A stretch of DNA of 39,006 nt from Clostridiales bacterium (GCA_015056185.1 SVGV01000004.1:1-39006); one strand, 5' to 3'; positions 17,195 to 26,679 are shown, counted from the stretch's first letter. Numbers and translations are program-made. Notes: generated from the letters alone by a model not told the origin.

Positions 17195-17758
17195 TCAAAA
17201 GGTCTCAAAATGGATCTTATTTGCATCAAGATCTCCTTCGGTGTAGGGGGGCGGGTTTTCCCCTTTGCCCCCAAGGGCAATGAGGTTTAATACCCCGTAG
17301 TTTTCGGGCACGCCTAAAAGGGCGCGGATCTCCTCTTGTGAGGTGGCTTTCTGCCCCATGCGGTTGCGGATCTGGACCCAGCAGGCACCCAGGCCCTCTT
17401 CTTCTATGGCGAGGAGCAGATAGGCCGATGCCGCCGCGGCATCCTCCACCCAGAATTCCCCCCGGCTGAGCTCCGCCATGACCACGATGACGGCCCCCGC
17501 CCCGATGATCATCCGGCCGCCCATGGTCTTGCAGGCCGCAAGGGCGCGGATGCGCTCGGGATCCCGCACCACGATGTACTCCACCGGGCGGTGGCCAAAG
17601 GAGTTGGGGGCGGTAAGGGCTACGGAAAGGATGCGGCGGATGGCGTCATCCGTCACGGGTTCACTGGTATATTTGCGCACGGAGCGCCTGCTTTGTGCCA
17701 GCTGGTATAAACTCTTCATGGTATCCTCCGCTACTGTCGGCATGGTGAAAACGCCCAA
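17195..17758 (-). CDS. Nitroreductase family protein
   Basis: LAQSRRSVRKYTSEPVTDDAIRRILSVALTAPNSFGHRPVEYIVV ... EEEGLGACWVQIRNR. Real start may be internal (MKSLYQLAQ...). Confidence 0.9.
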   Translation of the reverse strand: MGVFTMPTVAEDTMKSLYQLAQSRRSVRKYTSEPVTDDAIRRILSVALTAPNSFGHRPVEYIVVRDPERIRALAACKTMGGRMIIGAGAVIVVMAELSRGEFWVEDAAAASAYLLLAIEEEGLGACWVQIRNRMGQKATSQEEIRALLGVPENYGVLNLIALGGKGENPPPYTEGDLDANKIHFETF

Positions 17759-18345
17759 TCGGCGTAGGTTTCATCGTGGTAGTTGGGGTAGGTAAGATAG
17801 GTGATCTCTTTTTCCGTCTGCTCCGTCAAATCATACAGAGAGCGGTCTGAAAGGATGGTGCAAAAAGAGATGCCCTCTTTTTTGCAGTGTTCCATGGCCT
17901 GTGCGCAACAGTCAAACCCCGCCGGATCGGCCACCACTACCATGATTTTTTCCCTGCAGTAGATGGATGCCGGCATCATGATGACGGTTTTGCCGATGTG
18001 GGTCATTTGATGGAGCAGGCCGTTCATCTGCCGGTGGCGGTTTGCCCAACGGGCGATGGCCTTTAATGCGGCATCCCAAGTGAGCGAACCATCAAAGTAC
18101 AGCCAATCGGAGATGCCCGTTCTGTCGTTTAAAGAATCCACCGTCCGCCGGATGTCAGATAAATACCCTTCAAAGGGCGTGGCGCGAAAAAGGTACCCGG
18201 AGGGATCGGTTTTGTTGTATGGCTCGGAAAACCCCCGGGGCAGCCGTCCTTCTCCCTGCATAAACTCCCGGAACTTTTCTTTGATTTTTGCACGGGCCTC
18301 TTCTGCCTGCTGCTTTTGCAGTTTTTCTTTATTTGATCGAAACAT
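17731..18345 (-). CDS. Hypothetical protein
   Basis: Start taken at ATG 18345 (MFRSNKEKLQKQQAEEARAKIKEKF...); basic, charged N-terminus; ORF itself opens at 18381. Confidence 0.65.
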   Translation of the reverse strand: MFRSNKEKLQKQQAEEARAKIKEKFREFMQGEGRLPRGFSEPYNKTDPSGYLFRATPFEGYLSDIRRTVDSLNDRTGISDWLYFDGSLTWDAALKAIARWANRHRQMNGLLHQMTHIGKTVIMMPASIYCREKIMVVVADPAGFDCCAQAMEHCKKEGISFCTILSDRSLYDLTEQTEKEITYLTYPNYHDETYADWAFSPCRQ

Positions 18346-18365
18346 CACATTTTCCCCGGCGGGAT

Positions 18366-18761
18366 CTACGGGATCCACCACATTGGGGTGATCTCCCCCA
18401 GGGTGACGGTGCGGCCGGTTTTGTGATCCACCATGATCTCAACCCCCCGGTAGTGCCCCGCCATCAGCTGGACGATGAGCTCCCGACAGGCGCCGCAGGG
18501 GGCGCCGCAGGAACCATCGGGCAGGATGCACAGCACCTTTTCGATCTCCGTTTCGCCGCTGGTGATCATATTAAAAATGGCATTGCGCTCTGCGCAGACC
18601 CCAAGACCGGAGCAGGTATCCACACAGACCCCGGTGTAGATCCGCCCGGACTTGGAACGGACCGCCGCCGCTACCTCGCCGCAGGTGACGTATTCCGACA
18701 CCCGGCGTTCCTTCAAAACGGCCTTGGCCGCCGCGTAAAGATCCTGCCAAACTTGTTCCAT
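18366..18761 (-). CDS. cdd: Cytidine deaminase family protein
   Basis: Zinc motifs CAERNAI and PCGACRE; 131 aa. Confidence 0.85.
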   Translation of the reverse strand: MEQVWQDLYAAAKAVLKERRVSEYVTCGEVAAAVRSKSGRIYTGVCVDTCSGLGVCAERNAIFNMITSGETEIEKVLCILPDGSCGAPCGACRELIVQLMAGHYRGVEIMVDHKTGRTVTLGEITPMWWIP

Positions 18762-18781
18762 CGGCTGCTCCTTTCTGTGCG

Positions 18782-19564
18782 TTACCCTTTTTTGTATTCG
18801 TATAACCGGTACAGCTTTTGTGCCATTTTGCCGGCATAGAGTTTTTGAAAGACCTGCTTTTCCATGCCGGTCAGTTCATCCATGTACCCCTTGGGGGTCA
18901 TTTCGTGCTCTGCCGCATAGGTGATGCCGGTGCCCTGTGTGGGCAGGGCGGGATCATCCAGGCCGTAAACGGTGGTGACGCCCACTTCGCCCACGGGGTT
19001 TCTGTGTTTGGATGCCTTTGCCGCAAAGGTGGTGTAGCAATCCATCAACAGGCGGATGGAAGTAAAATGGGCATTAAGGCGGGTAAAGAGGGTATGAAGG
19101 TCATCCGGCGCTAAATACATGCTGATGCCCTCCATCAAAACGATGGCTTCACCTTGGGGGATGGCAGTAAGCCACTCCTCTTGGGCGACATCCCCCGCCA
19201 CCATGGTGTAGCGGCCATCTTCCCTAAAATATTTGCGCCGTTCTGCGATCACAGAGGGGAAATCCACATCGTACCACATGTTGTCCCCCGCCGTACGCAG
19301 AATGCGGCCATCCAGCCCGCAGCCAAGGTGCAGCACTGCTGCCCGGGGGCAAGCCTTCATTTGATGATCGGCCCAGGCATCAAACACGGCGGCGCGCATG
19401 GCCATGTAATAGGCTAAGTATTTGGATCTTGATTTCCCCTTTAAGGGGAACCCTGCCTTTGCCCAGATCTCCTCGGCCTTTGCATCCTTTAATAAAATGC
19501 CCTGTTTACTGACGTAGGCTTTGCCGTACAGGGGGATGTACAGGGTTTTGTTTACGCTTTCCAT
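18782..19564 (-). CDS. Class I SAM-dependent methyltransferase, PPM1/Tcm (leucine carboxyl methyltransferase-like) family
   Basis: VLHLGCGLDGRILRTAGDNMWYDVDFPSVIAERRKYF ... IVLMEGISMYLAPDDLHTLF. Confidence 0.85.
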   Translation of the reverse strand: MESVNKTLYIPLYGKAYVSKQGILLKDAKAEEIWAKAGFPLKGKSRSKYLAYYMAMRAAVFDAWADHQMKACPRAAVLHLGCGLDGRILRTAGDNMWYDVDFPSVIAERRKYFREDGRYTMVAGDVAQEEWLTAIPQGEAIVLMEGISMYLAPDDLHTLFTRLNAHFTSIRLLMDCYTTFAAKASKHRNPVGEVGVTTVYGLDDPALPTQGTGITYAAEHEMTPKGYMDELTGMEKQVFQKLYAGKMAQKLYRLYEYKKG

Positions 19565-19583
19565 AGGTGTGCTCCTAAAATCG

Positions 19584-19997
19584 TTATTCCACTACTTCCG
19601 CAAAAAAGATAGTGCTGCAAAGCTTATAAAACTGCCCCGGCTGCTTTAAGGCGTGGCTTTTGCCCTGCCAGATCACGGTATGCTCACCGGCGGTAACGGT
19701 TTGCACCGTGCCATCCTTTCGATAAAAGGAGATGGTGATGGTATCTCCATCCTCCTTTGGGGCGGCAAAGGGCACAAAGCGCAGATACCCAAAGAGGGAA
19801 CAGGCGAGGTCGATGAACTTTGCTTCGGCACGCTCCTTTTGATCCTCCGGGGAATCGCTGCGGCTTAAAACGATGCGCTCCACCTGCTCTGCCGAGGGAG
19901 CATTCGGCAGCAGCATGCCATCGGTAAACACATGGACCGTAATGGAGATGATGACCACCACCAGCACGATGGATAAAAATCGAAGGGCTTTTTTCAT
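19584..19997 (-). CDS. Small membrane-anchored/secreted hypothetical protein
   Basis: N-terminal hydrophobic segment ALRFLSIVLVVVIISITVHVF; 137 aa. Confidence 0.65.
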   Translation of the reverse strand: MKKALRFLSIVLVVVIISITVHVFTDGMLLPNAPSAEQVERIVLSRSDSPEDQKERAEAKFIDLACSLFGYLRFVPFAAPKEDGDTITISFYRKDGTVQTVTAGEHTVIWQGKSHALKQPGQFYKLCSTIFFAEVVE

Positions 19998-20137
19998 GGG
20001 CTTACTCCTTTACAAACAGGGCTGCTGTTTCCACATGGGTGGTAGCAATGAAAATGCTAACATAGGTTGACGGAAACATGTCTACCTCGGCTGTTGTAGG
20101 GAATTTATCTAATTACCTTTGCAACTTTCCATTTTTA

Positions 20138-20941
20138 TCAACAGAATAGCCCCGATGTAATATACAATAAAATAACATCTTCCGGTGCTCTGTCCAGATC
20201 TTTTAAGTTCTCTGGATGAGAAGTAAAGCTTTCCATGAGCTCATCGATTCTTTTATATATTTCATCATGCTCTTCTTCTGTTAAAGTAGGAAACTGGTAA
20301 TCATTGATTTTATCTTTGTAATTATCGAGCAACGTACCTCTCACTAATGTTTTATGTTCTTTTACCATATCAACCAGTTCGTTTGTTGCATCAAACAATA
20401 AATCTCCAGGATTCCCATCATAAAACACTTCACACTTTTTGACATCCATAATTGTTTCCTGAACCAGTCTGACTATCTTACTTTCTGTGTAATTGTCAAT
20501 ACCATAAACATAGTCATAAACAAGATTGTAGAATACTGTAGAAACCACAATTTTATAGTCATCAAGACGATATCTTTGAGCATATCTTTGAGCAGAGTAA
20601 CATGCGGCAACAAGTTCTAAAGTGTCCAATTCTAAATCAATATCGTTCTCTGTTATATATTGCTTTACTGCTTTCAGCCCCTCATGTCCATATTTAGGAA
20701 AGCATGACCCTATACCCAAGCTTAAAGCTTTTGCTTTATATTCGCTGCAACCCAATTCACGTGCAATTCTCCCCGAAACACTGGCCGCAATCCTCTGATA
20801 GCCGCTTTCGCTTCTCATAGAGCCTGCTTCTGCCTTCGGGCCAAGATCTCTGGATAAATTACGCTCTAAATATTCAGCCAGACTCTTCAAATGGCTTTCA
20901 CTATGTCCATGTTTTATTAATCTTTTTTCAATTTTTACCAT
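20138..20941 (-). CDS. Degenerate dGTPase/HD-domain-like protein (AT-rich gene)
   Basis: GYQRIAASVSGRIARELGCSEYKAKALSLGIGSCFPKYGHEGLKAVKQY resembles the dGTPase 'RLTHSLEVAQI(A/G)R.IARALG...EAIALGHDLGHTPFGHAGE' segment, but the HD dyad is replaced. Confidence 0.6.
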   Translation of the reverse strand: MVKIEKRLIKHGHSESHLKSLAEYLERNLSRDLGPKAEAGSMRSESGYQRIAASVSGRIARELGCSEYKAKALSLGIGSCFPKYGHEGLKAVKQYITENDIDLELDTLELVAACYSAQRYAQRYRLDDYKIVVSTVFYNLVYDYVYGIDNYTESKIVRLVQETIMDVKKCEVFYDGNPGDLLFDATNELVDMVKEHKTLVRGTLLDNYKDKINDYQFPTLTEEEHDEIYKRIDELMESFTSHPENLKDLDRAPEDVILLYITSGLFC

Positions 20942-20966
20942 AATAAAATCCCCAGTTTATGGTTCA

Positions 20967-22310
20967 CTATTCAGTAGCCTTCACCAGCAGGGACACAACT
21001 TCACAATGGGGCGTCCGGGGGAAGAGGTCCACCGCTGTGGCTTTTTTTAGCACATAGCCCAGCTCCTTTAGTTTGGCGGCATCCCGGGCTAAGGTGGCGC
21101 AATCGCAGGAGATGTACACGATGCGCTTGGGCGAAAAAGCGGCGATGGTGCGGATGGCAACATCGTCACAGCCCTTGCGGGGCGGGTCCACCACCAGCAC
21201 ATCGGCCGTGATACCCTCCTTTAAAAGCTCCTTTGCCACGGTGCCGGCATCGCCCTCGTAAAAAACGGCGTCGGGGCGGCCGCTGCGCTGTGCGTTGGCC
21301 CGGGCATCGCAAACGGCGCTGGGGGAAAGCTCCACCCCTATGAGCTTGCCGCCCGTGGAGGTGAGGATCAGCCCGATGGTGCCGGTGCCGCAGTAGAGGT
21401 CAATAAGGGTCTCGCCGGGCCCAAGGGCGGCATAGCGGCGGCCCTCATCATAAAGCCGCTGTGCCTGGGCGTGGTTCACCTGGTAGAAGGATTTGGGGGA
21501 GATGCGGAAGCTGAGATCACACAAGGTGTCCGTTAAATACCCATCCCCGTAGATGGTTTTCATCGGCCCCGGGCCAAAGACACTGCCCCCGGGCTTGGTG
21601 TTTTGATGGTAGCAAAGGGTAACCGCCCCCGCCTGTTTTAAGGCGGATGCCAATTCCTGTGCGTGGGGCAGTGCGGGCGGGTAGCCCACTACGGTTGCCA
21701 TAAGCCCGCTTTGTGCGGTGCGCAAACACAAATGCCGCAGCTGATGGCCCTTTTTTGTGCAGAGCTCGCCATGGTATTGGCAGAGGTACTCATAAAAAGC
21801 ATGGTAGACGGGGCGCATGACAGATGGCATCAAACGGCAGTGGGGCGTATGGATGACGCGATGGCTGCCCCGGGCGCGGCAGCCTAATTTGGGGCCATCT
21901 TCCTCTGCGCCGATGGCCAGCTGCACATTGTTGCGGTAGCCATCGGACTCATCTGCAAAAAGGATGGGGTTTAGCACCCCTTCTTCCGCCCCGCCGATGC
22001 GCATCAGGGTGTTTTTCACCCGGTCTTCCTTTAACTTAGCTTCGGCAGCATAGCTGAGGGTTTGGTAGGTGCAGCCCCCGCAATCGTAAAAATGGGGGCA
22101 CTGAGGCTCGATGCGGTCAGGGGAGGGGGATTGGATGGCAACAAGCTCCGCCCTTACGCTCCGCTTTTCCCGCTTTGTAATGCGGCAGGTGATGACATCC
22201 CCTTTTAATGCCATGGGTACAAAGACCACCATGCCCTCATGGCGGCCGATGCCCGCGCCGTCGTGGGCGGCATCGATGATGGTTAAATTGCGGATGACTT
22301 CCCCTTCCAT
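20967..22310 (-). CDS. rlmD: 23S rRNA (uracil-C5)-methyltransferase, RlmD/RumA family
   Basis: TRAM-like N-terminus (IIDAAHDGAGIGRHEGMVVFV), Fe-S cysteines CPHFYDCGGCTYQ, FYQVNHAQAQRLYDEGRRYAALGPGETLIDLYCGTGTIGL, VDPPRKGCD, YISCDCATLARD. Confidence 0.92.
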   Translation of the reverse strand: MEGEVIRNLTIIDAAHDGAGIGRHEGMVVFVPMALKGDVITCRITKREKRSVRAELVAIQSPSPDRIEPQCPHFYDCGGCTYQTLSYAAEAKLKEDRVKNTLMRIGGAEEGVLNPILFADESDGYRNNVQLAIGAEEDGPKLGCRARGSHRVIHTPHCRLMPSVMRPVYHAFYEYLCQYHGELCTKKGHQLRHLCLRTAQSGLMATVVGYPPALPHAQELASALKQAGAVTLCYHQNTKPGGSVFGPGPMKTIYGDGYLTDTLCDLSFRISPKSFYQVNHAQAQRLYDEGRRYAALGPGETLIDLYCGTGTIGLILTSTGGKLIGVELSPSAVCDARANAQRSGRPDAVFYEGDAGTVAKELLKEGITADVLVVDPPRKGCDDVAIRTIAAFSPKRIVYISCDCATLARDAAKLKELGYVLKKATAVDLFPRTPHCEVVSLLVKATE

Positions 22311-22422
22311 GGCATCCTCCCGTGGTTTTTTATCATTTTACCACAGAGCGGGGCTGATTTCGATTGCACGGTTTAACTTAATGTGGTAAATTATTAAAAA
22401 ACCTTTTTAGGAGCGATGAAGC

Positions 22423-24666
22423 ATGATCACCCTTGTAAAAGACGGTGTTTACCTGTATAACGGCCAGTTGATGGAGCGGGGCTGCGCCCCCGTTACGGTG
22501 CCTGCCCCCCATGCCGGGCGGGAAAACACCATGGCCTACCGCATTTTGCGTGCCCATGATGTGGGCGGCGATGAGAAGCATTTAAAGGTGAAGTTTGATT
22601 CCCTCACCTCTCACGATATCACCTATGTGGGCATTTTGCAGACGGCCAAGGCCAGCGGCCTTACCAAGTTCCCCGTGCCCTATGTTTTGACCAACTGCCA
22701 CAACAGCCTGTGCGCCGTGGGCGGCACCCTCAATGAGGACGACCATGCCTTTGGCTTGAGCGCCGTGCGCAAATACGGCGGCATCTACGTGCCCGCCCAC
22801 CAGAGCGTCATCCATTCCTACGCCCGTGAGATGTCCGCCTTCTGCGGCGGCATGATCTTAGGCAGCGACAGCCACACCCGTTACGGTGCACTTGGCTGCA
22901 TGGGCGTGGGCGAAGGCGGGCCGGAGCTAGTAAAACAGCTGCTTTCTAACACCTACGACATCGCCGCGCCCGAGGTCATCGCCATCTATCTGGAAGGCAC
23001 GCCCAAAGCAGGCGTAGGCCCCCAGGACGTTGCCCTTAGCATCATCAAAGCCACCTATGCAAACGGCTTTGTAAAGAACAAGGTGATGGAATTCGTAGGC
23101 CCCGGCGTAGCGGGCTTAAGCGTAGATTACCGCTGCGGCATCGATGTAATGACCACCGAGACCACCTGTTTGAGCTCCATCTGGCTGACGGATGAAAAGG
23201 TGGCCGCCTATTATGCAAACCACGGCCGGGCCGAGGCTTACGCCCCCCTGGCCCCCGGCGAGATCGCCTATTACGACGGCATGGTGCGCGTTGACCTCAG
23301 CGCCATCGAGCCCATGATCGCCCTGCCCTTCCACCCCAGCAACGCCTACACCATCCGTGAATTGTGCGAAAACCCCTATGATATCCTGAAGGCCACCGAG
23401 GATAACTGCAACAAGCAGATCGGCAACCCCAACATCCGCATGTGTTTAACGGATAAGATCGAAAATGGCCGCATCAAGGCCACCCAGGGCGTCATCGCAG
23501 GCTGCTCCGGCGGTATTTATGAAAACATCTTGGAGGCTGCCGCCATCGTACGGGGCGGGGAAGTGGCTAAGGATTACTTCAGCCTAAACATCTACCCCGC
23601 AAGCGCACCCGTTAATTTGGCTTTGATGCAGAACGGCGCCTATGCGGACCTCATCCGGGCCGGTGCCGTCATCAAGACTGCCTTCTGCGGGCCCTGCTTC
23701 GGCGCAGGGGATACCCCCAGCAACAACGGCCTCAGCTTACGCCACACCACCCGCAACTTCCCCAACCGGGAAGGCAGCAAGCCCGGCGACGGCCAGAGCG
23801 CTGCCGTAGCCCTTATGGATGCCCGCTCCATTGCGGCAACTGCTGTAAACGGCGGTTATCTGACCCCCGCAACCGAGGTGGAGATCCCCCCGTACGACAG
23901 CACCTATGTGTACGACGGTTCCATCTACGAAAAGACGGTTTACAACTGCTGGGGCAAGGCACAGCCTGAATTGCCCTTAAAGTACGGCCCCAACATCGCC
24001 GATTGGCCCGAGATGCAGCCCCTTTCTGAAAACCTGCTTTTGCGCATCGCATCCGTCATCCACGATGATGTGACCACCACCGATGAATTGATCCCCTCCG
24101 GTGAGACCAGCACCTACCGCAGCAATCCCTACAAGCTTTCGGAGTTCACCCTTTCCCGCAAGGACCCCGGTTATGTGGCCCGGGCCAAGGATGCCCGCGC
24201 CGTGGAAGCCGCCCGGCTCAGCGGTGATGCCCTGCCTGAAGCTATTGTGGAGATGCTAAGCAAAGTTGGCGCTGATGTGAAGAACACCGCCTTTGGCAGC
24301 ACCATCTACGCCAACTGCCCCGGCGACGGCAGTGCCCGTGAGCAGGCGGCCAGCTGCCAGCGTGTGCTGGGCGGCGTGGGCAACATCGCCCATAGCTACG
24401 CCACCAAGCGCTACCGCAGCAACCTCATCAACTGGGGTATCATCCCCTTTGTGATGGATGGGGACTTCACCGCATCGGACGAAGACTATATTTACATCGA
24501 AGGCGTCCGCTCTGCCCTTGTGGAAGGCAAAGCCACCGTTACGGGCCGCATCCTTTCCACCGGCGAAGTCATCGAGCTGCAGCTTAAGGACATCACCCCC
24601 GACGAGCGGGATATCCTCTTGCTCGGCAGCCTCATCAACTACTACGCTGCAGCCAGTGGCCGCTGA
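22423..24666 (+). CDS. Aconitase family hydratase (YbhJ-type)
   Basis: 747 aa; GGMILGSDSHTRYGALGCMGVGEGG, CGPCFGAGDTPSNNGLSLRHTTRNFPNREGSK, separate C-terminal swivel-type domain. Confidence 0.92.
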   Translation: MITLVKDGVYLYNGQLMERGCAPVTVPAPHAGRENTMAYRILRAHDVGGDEKHLKVKFDSLTSHDITYVGILQTAKASGLTKFPVPYVLTNCHNSLCAVGGTLNEDDHAFGLSAVRKYGGIYVPAHQSVIHSYAREMSAFCGGMILGSDSHTRYGALGCMGVGEGGPELVKQLLSNTYDIAAPEVIAIYLEGTPKAGVGPQDVALSIIKATYANGFVKNKVMEFVGPGVAGLSVDYRCGIDVMTTETTCLSSIWLTDEKVAAYYANHGRAEAYAPLAPGEIAYYDGMVRVDLSAIEPMIALPFHPSNAYTIRELCENPYDILKATEDNCNKQIGNPNIRMCLTDKIENGRIKATQGVIAGCSGGIYENILEAAAIVRGGEVAKDYFSLNIYPASAPVNLALMQNGAYADLIRAGAVIKTAFCGPCFGAGDTPSNNGLSLRHTTRNFPNREGSKPGDGQSAAVALMDARSIAATAVNGGYLTPATEVEIPPYDSTYVYDGSIYEKTVYNCWGKAQPELPLKYGPNIADWPEMQPLSENLLLRIASVIHDDVTTTDELIPSGETSTYRSNPYKLSEFTLSRKDPGYVARAKDARAVEAARLSGDALPEAIVEMLSKVGADVKNTAFGSTIYANCPGDGSAREQAASCQRVLGGVGNIAHSYATKRYRSNLINWGIIPFVMDGDFTASDEDYIYIEGVRSALVEGKATVTGRILSTGEVIELQLKDITPDERDILLLGSLINYYAAASGR

Positions 24667-24756
24667 CACGCCGCAGGCCGAAGATGGCTGTTGTATCAGC
24701 TGTTATCCCAGCGGAAGACACGTTTGATTTGGGGGGAACTTTTTGCCCTCCGGGGG

Positions 24757-24788
24757 CCTAAGAAACTTTTTGAAAAAAGTTTCTTAGG
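24757..24788. repeat. Hairpin element (related to the 36.6-37.1 kb repeats)
   Basis: CCTAAGAAACTTTTT-GA-AAAAAGTTTCTTAGG, perfect 15-bp stem; core AAACTTTTT/AAAAAGTTT shared with 36931-36962. Confidence 0.8.
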
Positions 24789-24819
24789 AATCTTCAAAAA
24801 CTTTAAATGGCAGGATGCA

Positions 24820-24842
24820 CCTACGGTGCCTCCTGCTTTTTT
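24820..24842 (+). terminator. Intrinsic terminator downstream of the aconitase-family gene
   Basis: GCAGGA(T)GCACC-TAC-GGTGC(C)TCCTGC followed by TTTTTT. Confidence 0.75.
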
Positions 24843-24921
24843 GTTACGCCAATGCACTTTCAGTGCCTTGGCAGGGGGTGGGTTGGGATTATGTTTGGAG
24901 TGAACATGGTGGAAGTAACTT

Positions 24922-24960
24922 AGGATTCTTCGTCACTGCGTTCCTCAGAATGACAGGAAA
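24922..24960. repeat. Dispersed intergenic repeat, copy 1 (GGATTCTTCG...CAGAATGACAGG)
   Basis: aggattcttcgtcactgcgttcctcagaatgacaggaaa; see the other copies. Confidence 0.8.
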
Positions 24961-25259
24961 ACAGGCTTTAGAGAACATGGATCATCGCACATTATTTTCT
25001 CTATGTCGTTGCCATGCAACATTTCCTACAGGGGGTCCATAGGGCGCTGAAGCCGAGCGCTGCCGGTGGCAGAGGAAGCGAGGCGAAGGCGCAGTGAGGA
25101 AAGGAGGATGCGGAGCAGCCGACTATTCCGAACTGCGGGGGGTTGGGAATAGACTATGGGTGTACATGGTGGAAGTAACATGAAGGTTTTACGGGTCAAT
25201 GGATTGTTGTTTCAGTATAACCCCAGTGCGCTGACAACAGGGGAGCGGGCACTGCCCGC

Positions 25260-25293
25260 AGGATTCTTCGCTTCGCTCAGAATGACAGGAAAA
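25260..25293. repeat. Dispersed intergenic repeat, copy 2
   Basis: aggattcttcgcttcgctcagaatgacaggaaaa. Confidence 0.8.
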
Positions 25294-25301
25294 GAATCTT
25301 C

Positions 25302-25336
25302 ACATAAAAAAGAGGCCCCTAAGGCCTCTTTTTATG
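25302..25336. terminator. Bidirectional intrinsic terminator
   Basis: ACATAAAAA-AGAGGCC-CCTA-AGGCCTCT-TTTTATGT hairpin with A and T tracts, just past the stop of the minus-strand lipoprotein gene. Confidence 0.8.
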
Positions 25337-25357
25337 TATCCAATGTTGTACAGTATC

Positions 25358-26158
25358 TTACGGCAGCCAATTCCAGCCTTCCGATTCATCGGTTCGTTCG
25401 ATTTCCTCCATCACGGTGGCCAGTTCTTCTTCCCCTTGATAATGGCTGAAGTAGCGTAAACCATGGAGAACATCCCAGCGGGCAAGCTCTTTATTGTCTG
25501 CAGTCGTTTGCAGCATGCAGATATAGATGCGTTCCGGTGTAAACCACACCATCATATCCTGCTGGACCGGGATCCCGTTTTTCAGCTTCATTTCGTTAGA
25601 GCGCATAATCCCGGGGTAACGCCCTACCCGAATGATAACGGTTTCTTCCTCTCCTTCTAATTCATAACCCATCTCTTGCCAAGAGGCCACCTGCTGTGCC
25701 CAATAGTGATCCACAGCTTCCTGCAATTTTTCTGAATGCGTCTCATCCAGATTTCCGCCGTGATACTCTTTGAGCCAATCGCTTTCCATAGCTCCGGAAT
25801 TAATATAAAAACAACTTGGGTCCGTCTCTTCATATACTAAAAAGCAGGTGCCAAACCCGGATTCATCTTCGTAGATTTCCCAGATGGGTTTTAATGCGAT
25901 CAAAAAATCCTGATGGATATCATAATACGCCATCAGCGGCTTCCCTTTTGATCCATCCTCTTTCAGCTGTTGATCCACTGCTTGCAAATGTGCCCGGGCA
26001 TCCTCCGGCATTACAACCTCTGCGGGTACTTGATAGTACGTTAATCCATCATCCTGCACATCCGGCGTTGGAGGAGTTGTTTCTCCATTGACATTTTGTG
26101 TGCTGCAGCCGGCAAGCAGCACCAACATGCCAAGGCAGAAAAGGAACAATCGTTTCAT
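25358..26158 (-). CDS. Putative lipoprotein of unknown function
   Basis: Lipobox-type signal MKRLFLFCLGMLVLLAGCSTQ. Confidence 0.8.
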   Translation of the reverse strand: MKRLFLFCLGMLVLLAGCSTQNVNGETTPPTPDVQDDGLTYYQVPAEVVMPEDARAHLQAVDQQLKEDGSKGKPLMAYYDIHQDFLIALKPIWEIYEDESGFGTCFLVYEETDPSCFYINSGAMESDWLKEYHGGNLDETHSEKLQEAVDHYWAQQVASWQEMGYELEGEEETVIIRVGRYPGIMRSNEMKLKNGIPVQQDMMVWFTPERIYICMLQTTADNKELARWDVLHGLRYFSHYQGEEELATVMEEIERTDESEGWNWLP

Positions 26159-26239
26159 CGTACAATGCCTCCTTTCTTATTGATTCCAGATTATCACAAA
26201 TTCACTTTCTCTTCAATTTTATGTTAATTTTGCATCTGT

Positions 26240-26270
26240 AGGATTCTTCGCTGCGCTCAGAATGACCGGC
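26240..26270. repeat. Dispersed intergenic repeat, copy 3
   Basis: aggattcttcgctgcgctcagaatgaccggc. Confidence 0.78.
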
Positions 26271-26354
26271 CGGTGGCCGGTTCCACGCCGCGGGCGAATA
26301 TATGAGGTGTGCAAAACTTCCATCCCAACGGAATGAGGCTCTTTGATTTTTCTA

Positions 26355-26388
26355 TGTCATTCTGAGGAACGTAGTGACGAAGGATCTT
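26355..26388. repeat. Dispersed intergenic repeat, copy 4 (opposite orientation)
   Basis: tgtcattctgaggaacgtagtgacgaaggatctt, reverse complement of the copy 1 type. Confidence 0.78.
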
Positions 26389-26679
26389 TAACCCAAACGA
26401 TTTTACGGGGTCGTTACTTATTATTCTCATATGCACCCCATGCGCTGCGCACAGGGGAGCGGGTGCTACCCCCGGCCCGCGGCGTGACTCCAGCCACCGC
26501 CCGTACCGCTGGGTTAACAGCCTGTACTACAGCCAGCCTCTGCCCGCGGGGGCTCCCCGCCCCCTGCAACTTCATCGACAGAAACCTGCAGAAACTGTGG
26601 ACAAGGCCCATAACTTGTGATATTCTAAGAAAAATGCGTTCTGACCTACTGACAGTCGGGCACCCCGATGACTTTGGAT

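Noticed and set aside
25156-25449. ORF of 97 aa over the repeat and terminator
   Set aside because: Crosses dispersed repeat copy 2 and a bidirectional terminator, then overlaps the antisense lipoprotein gene; not credible as coding.
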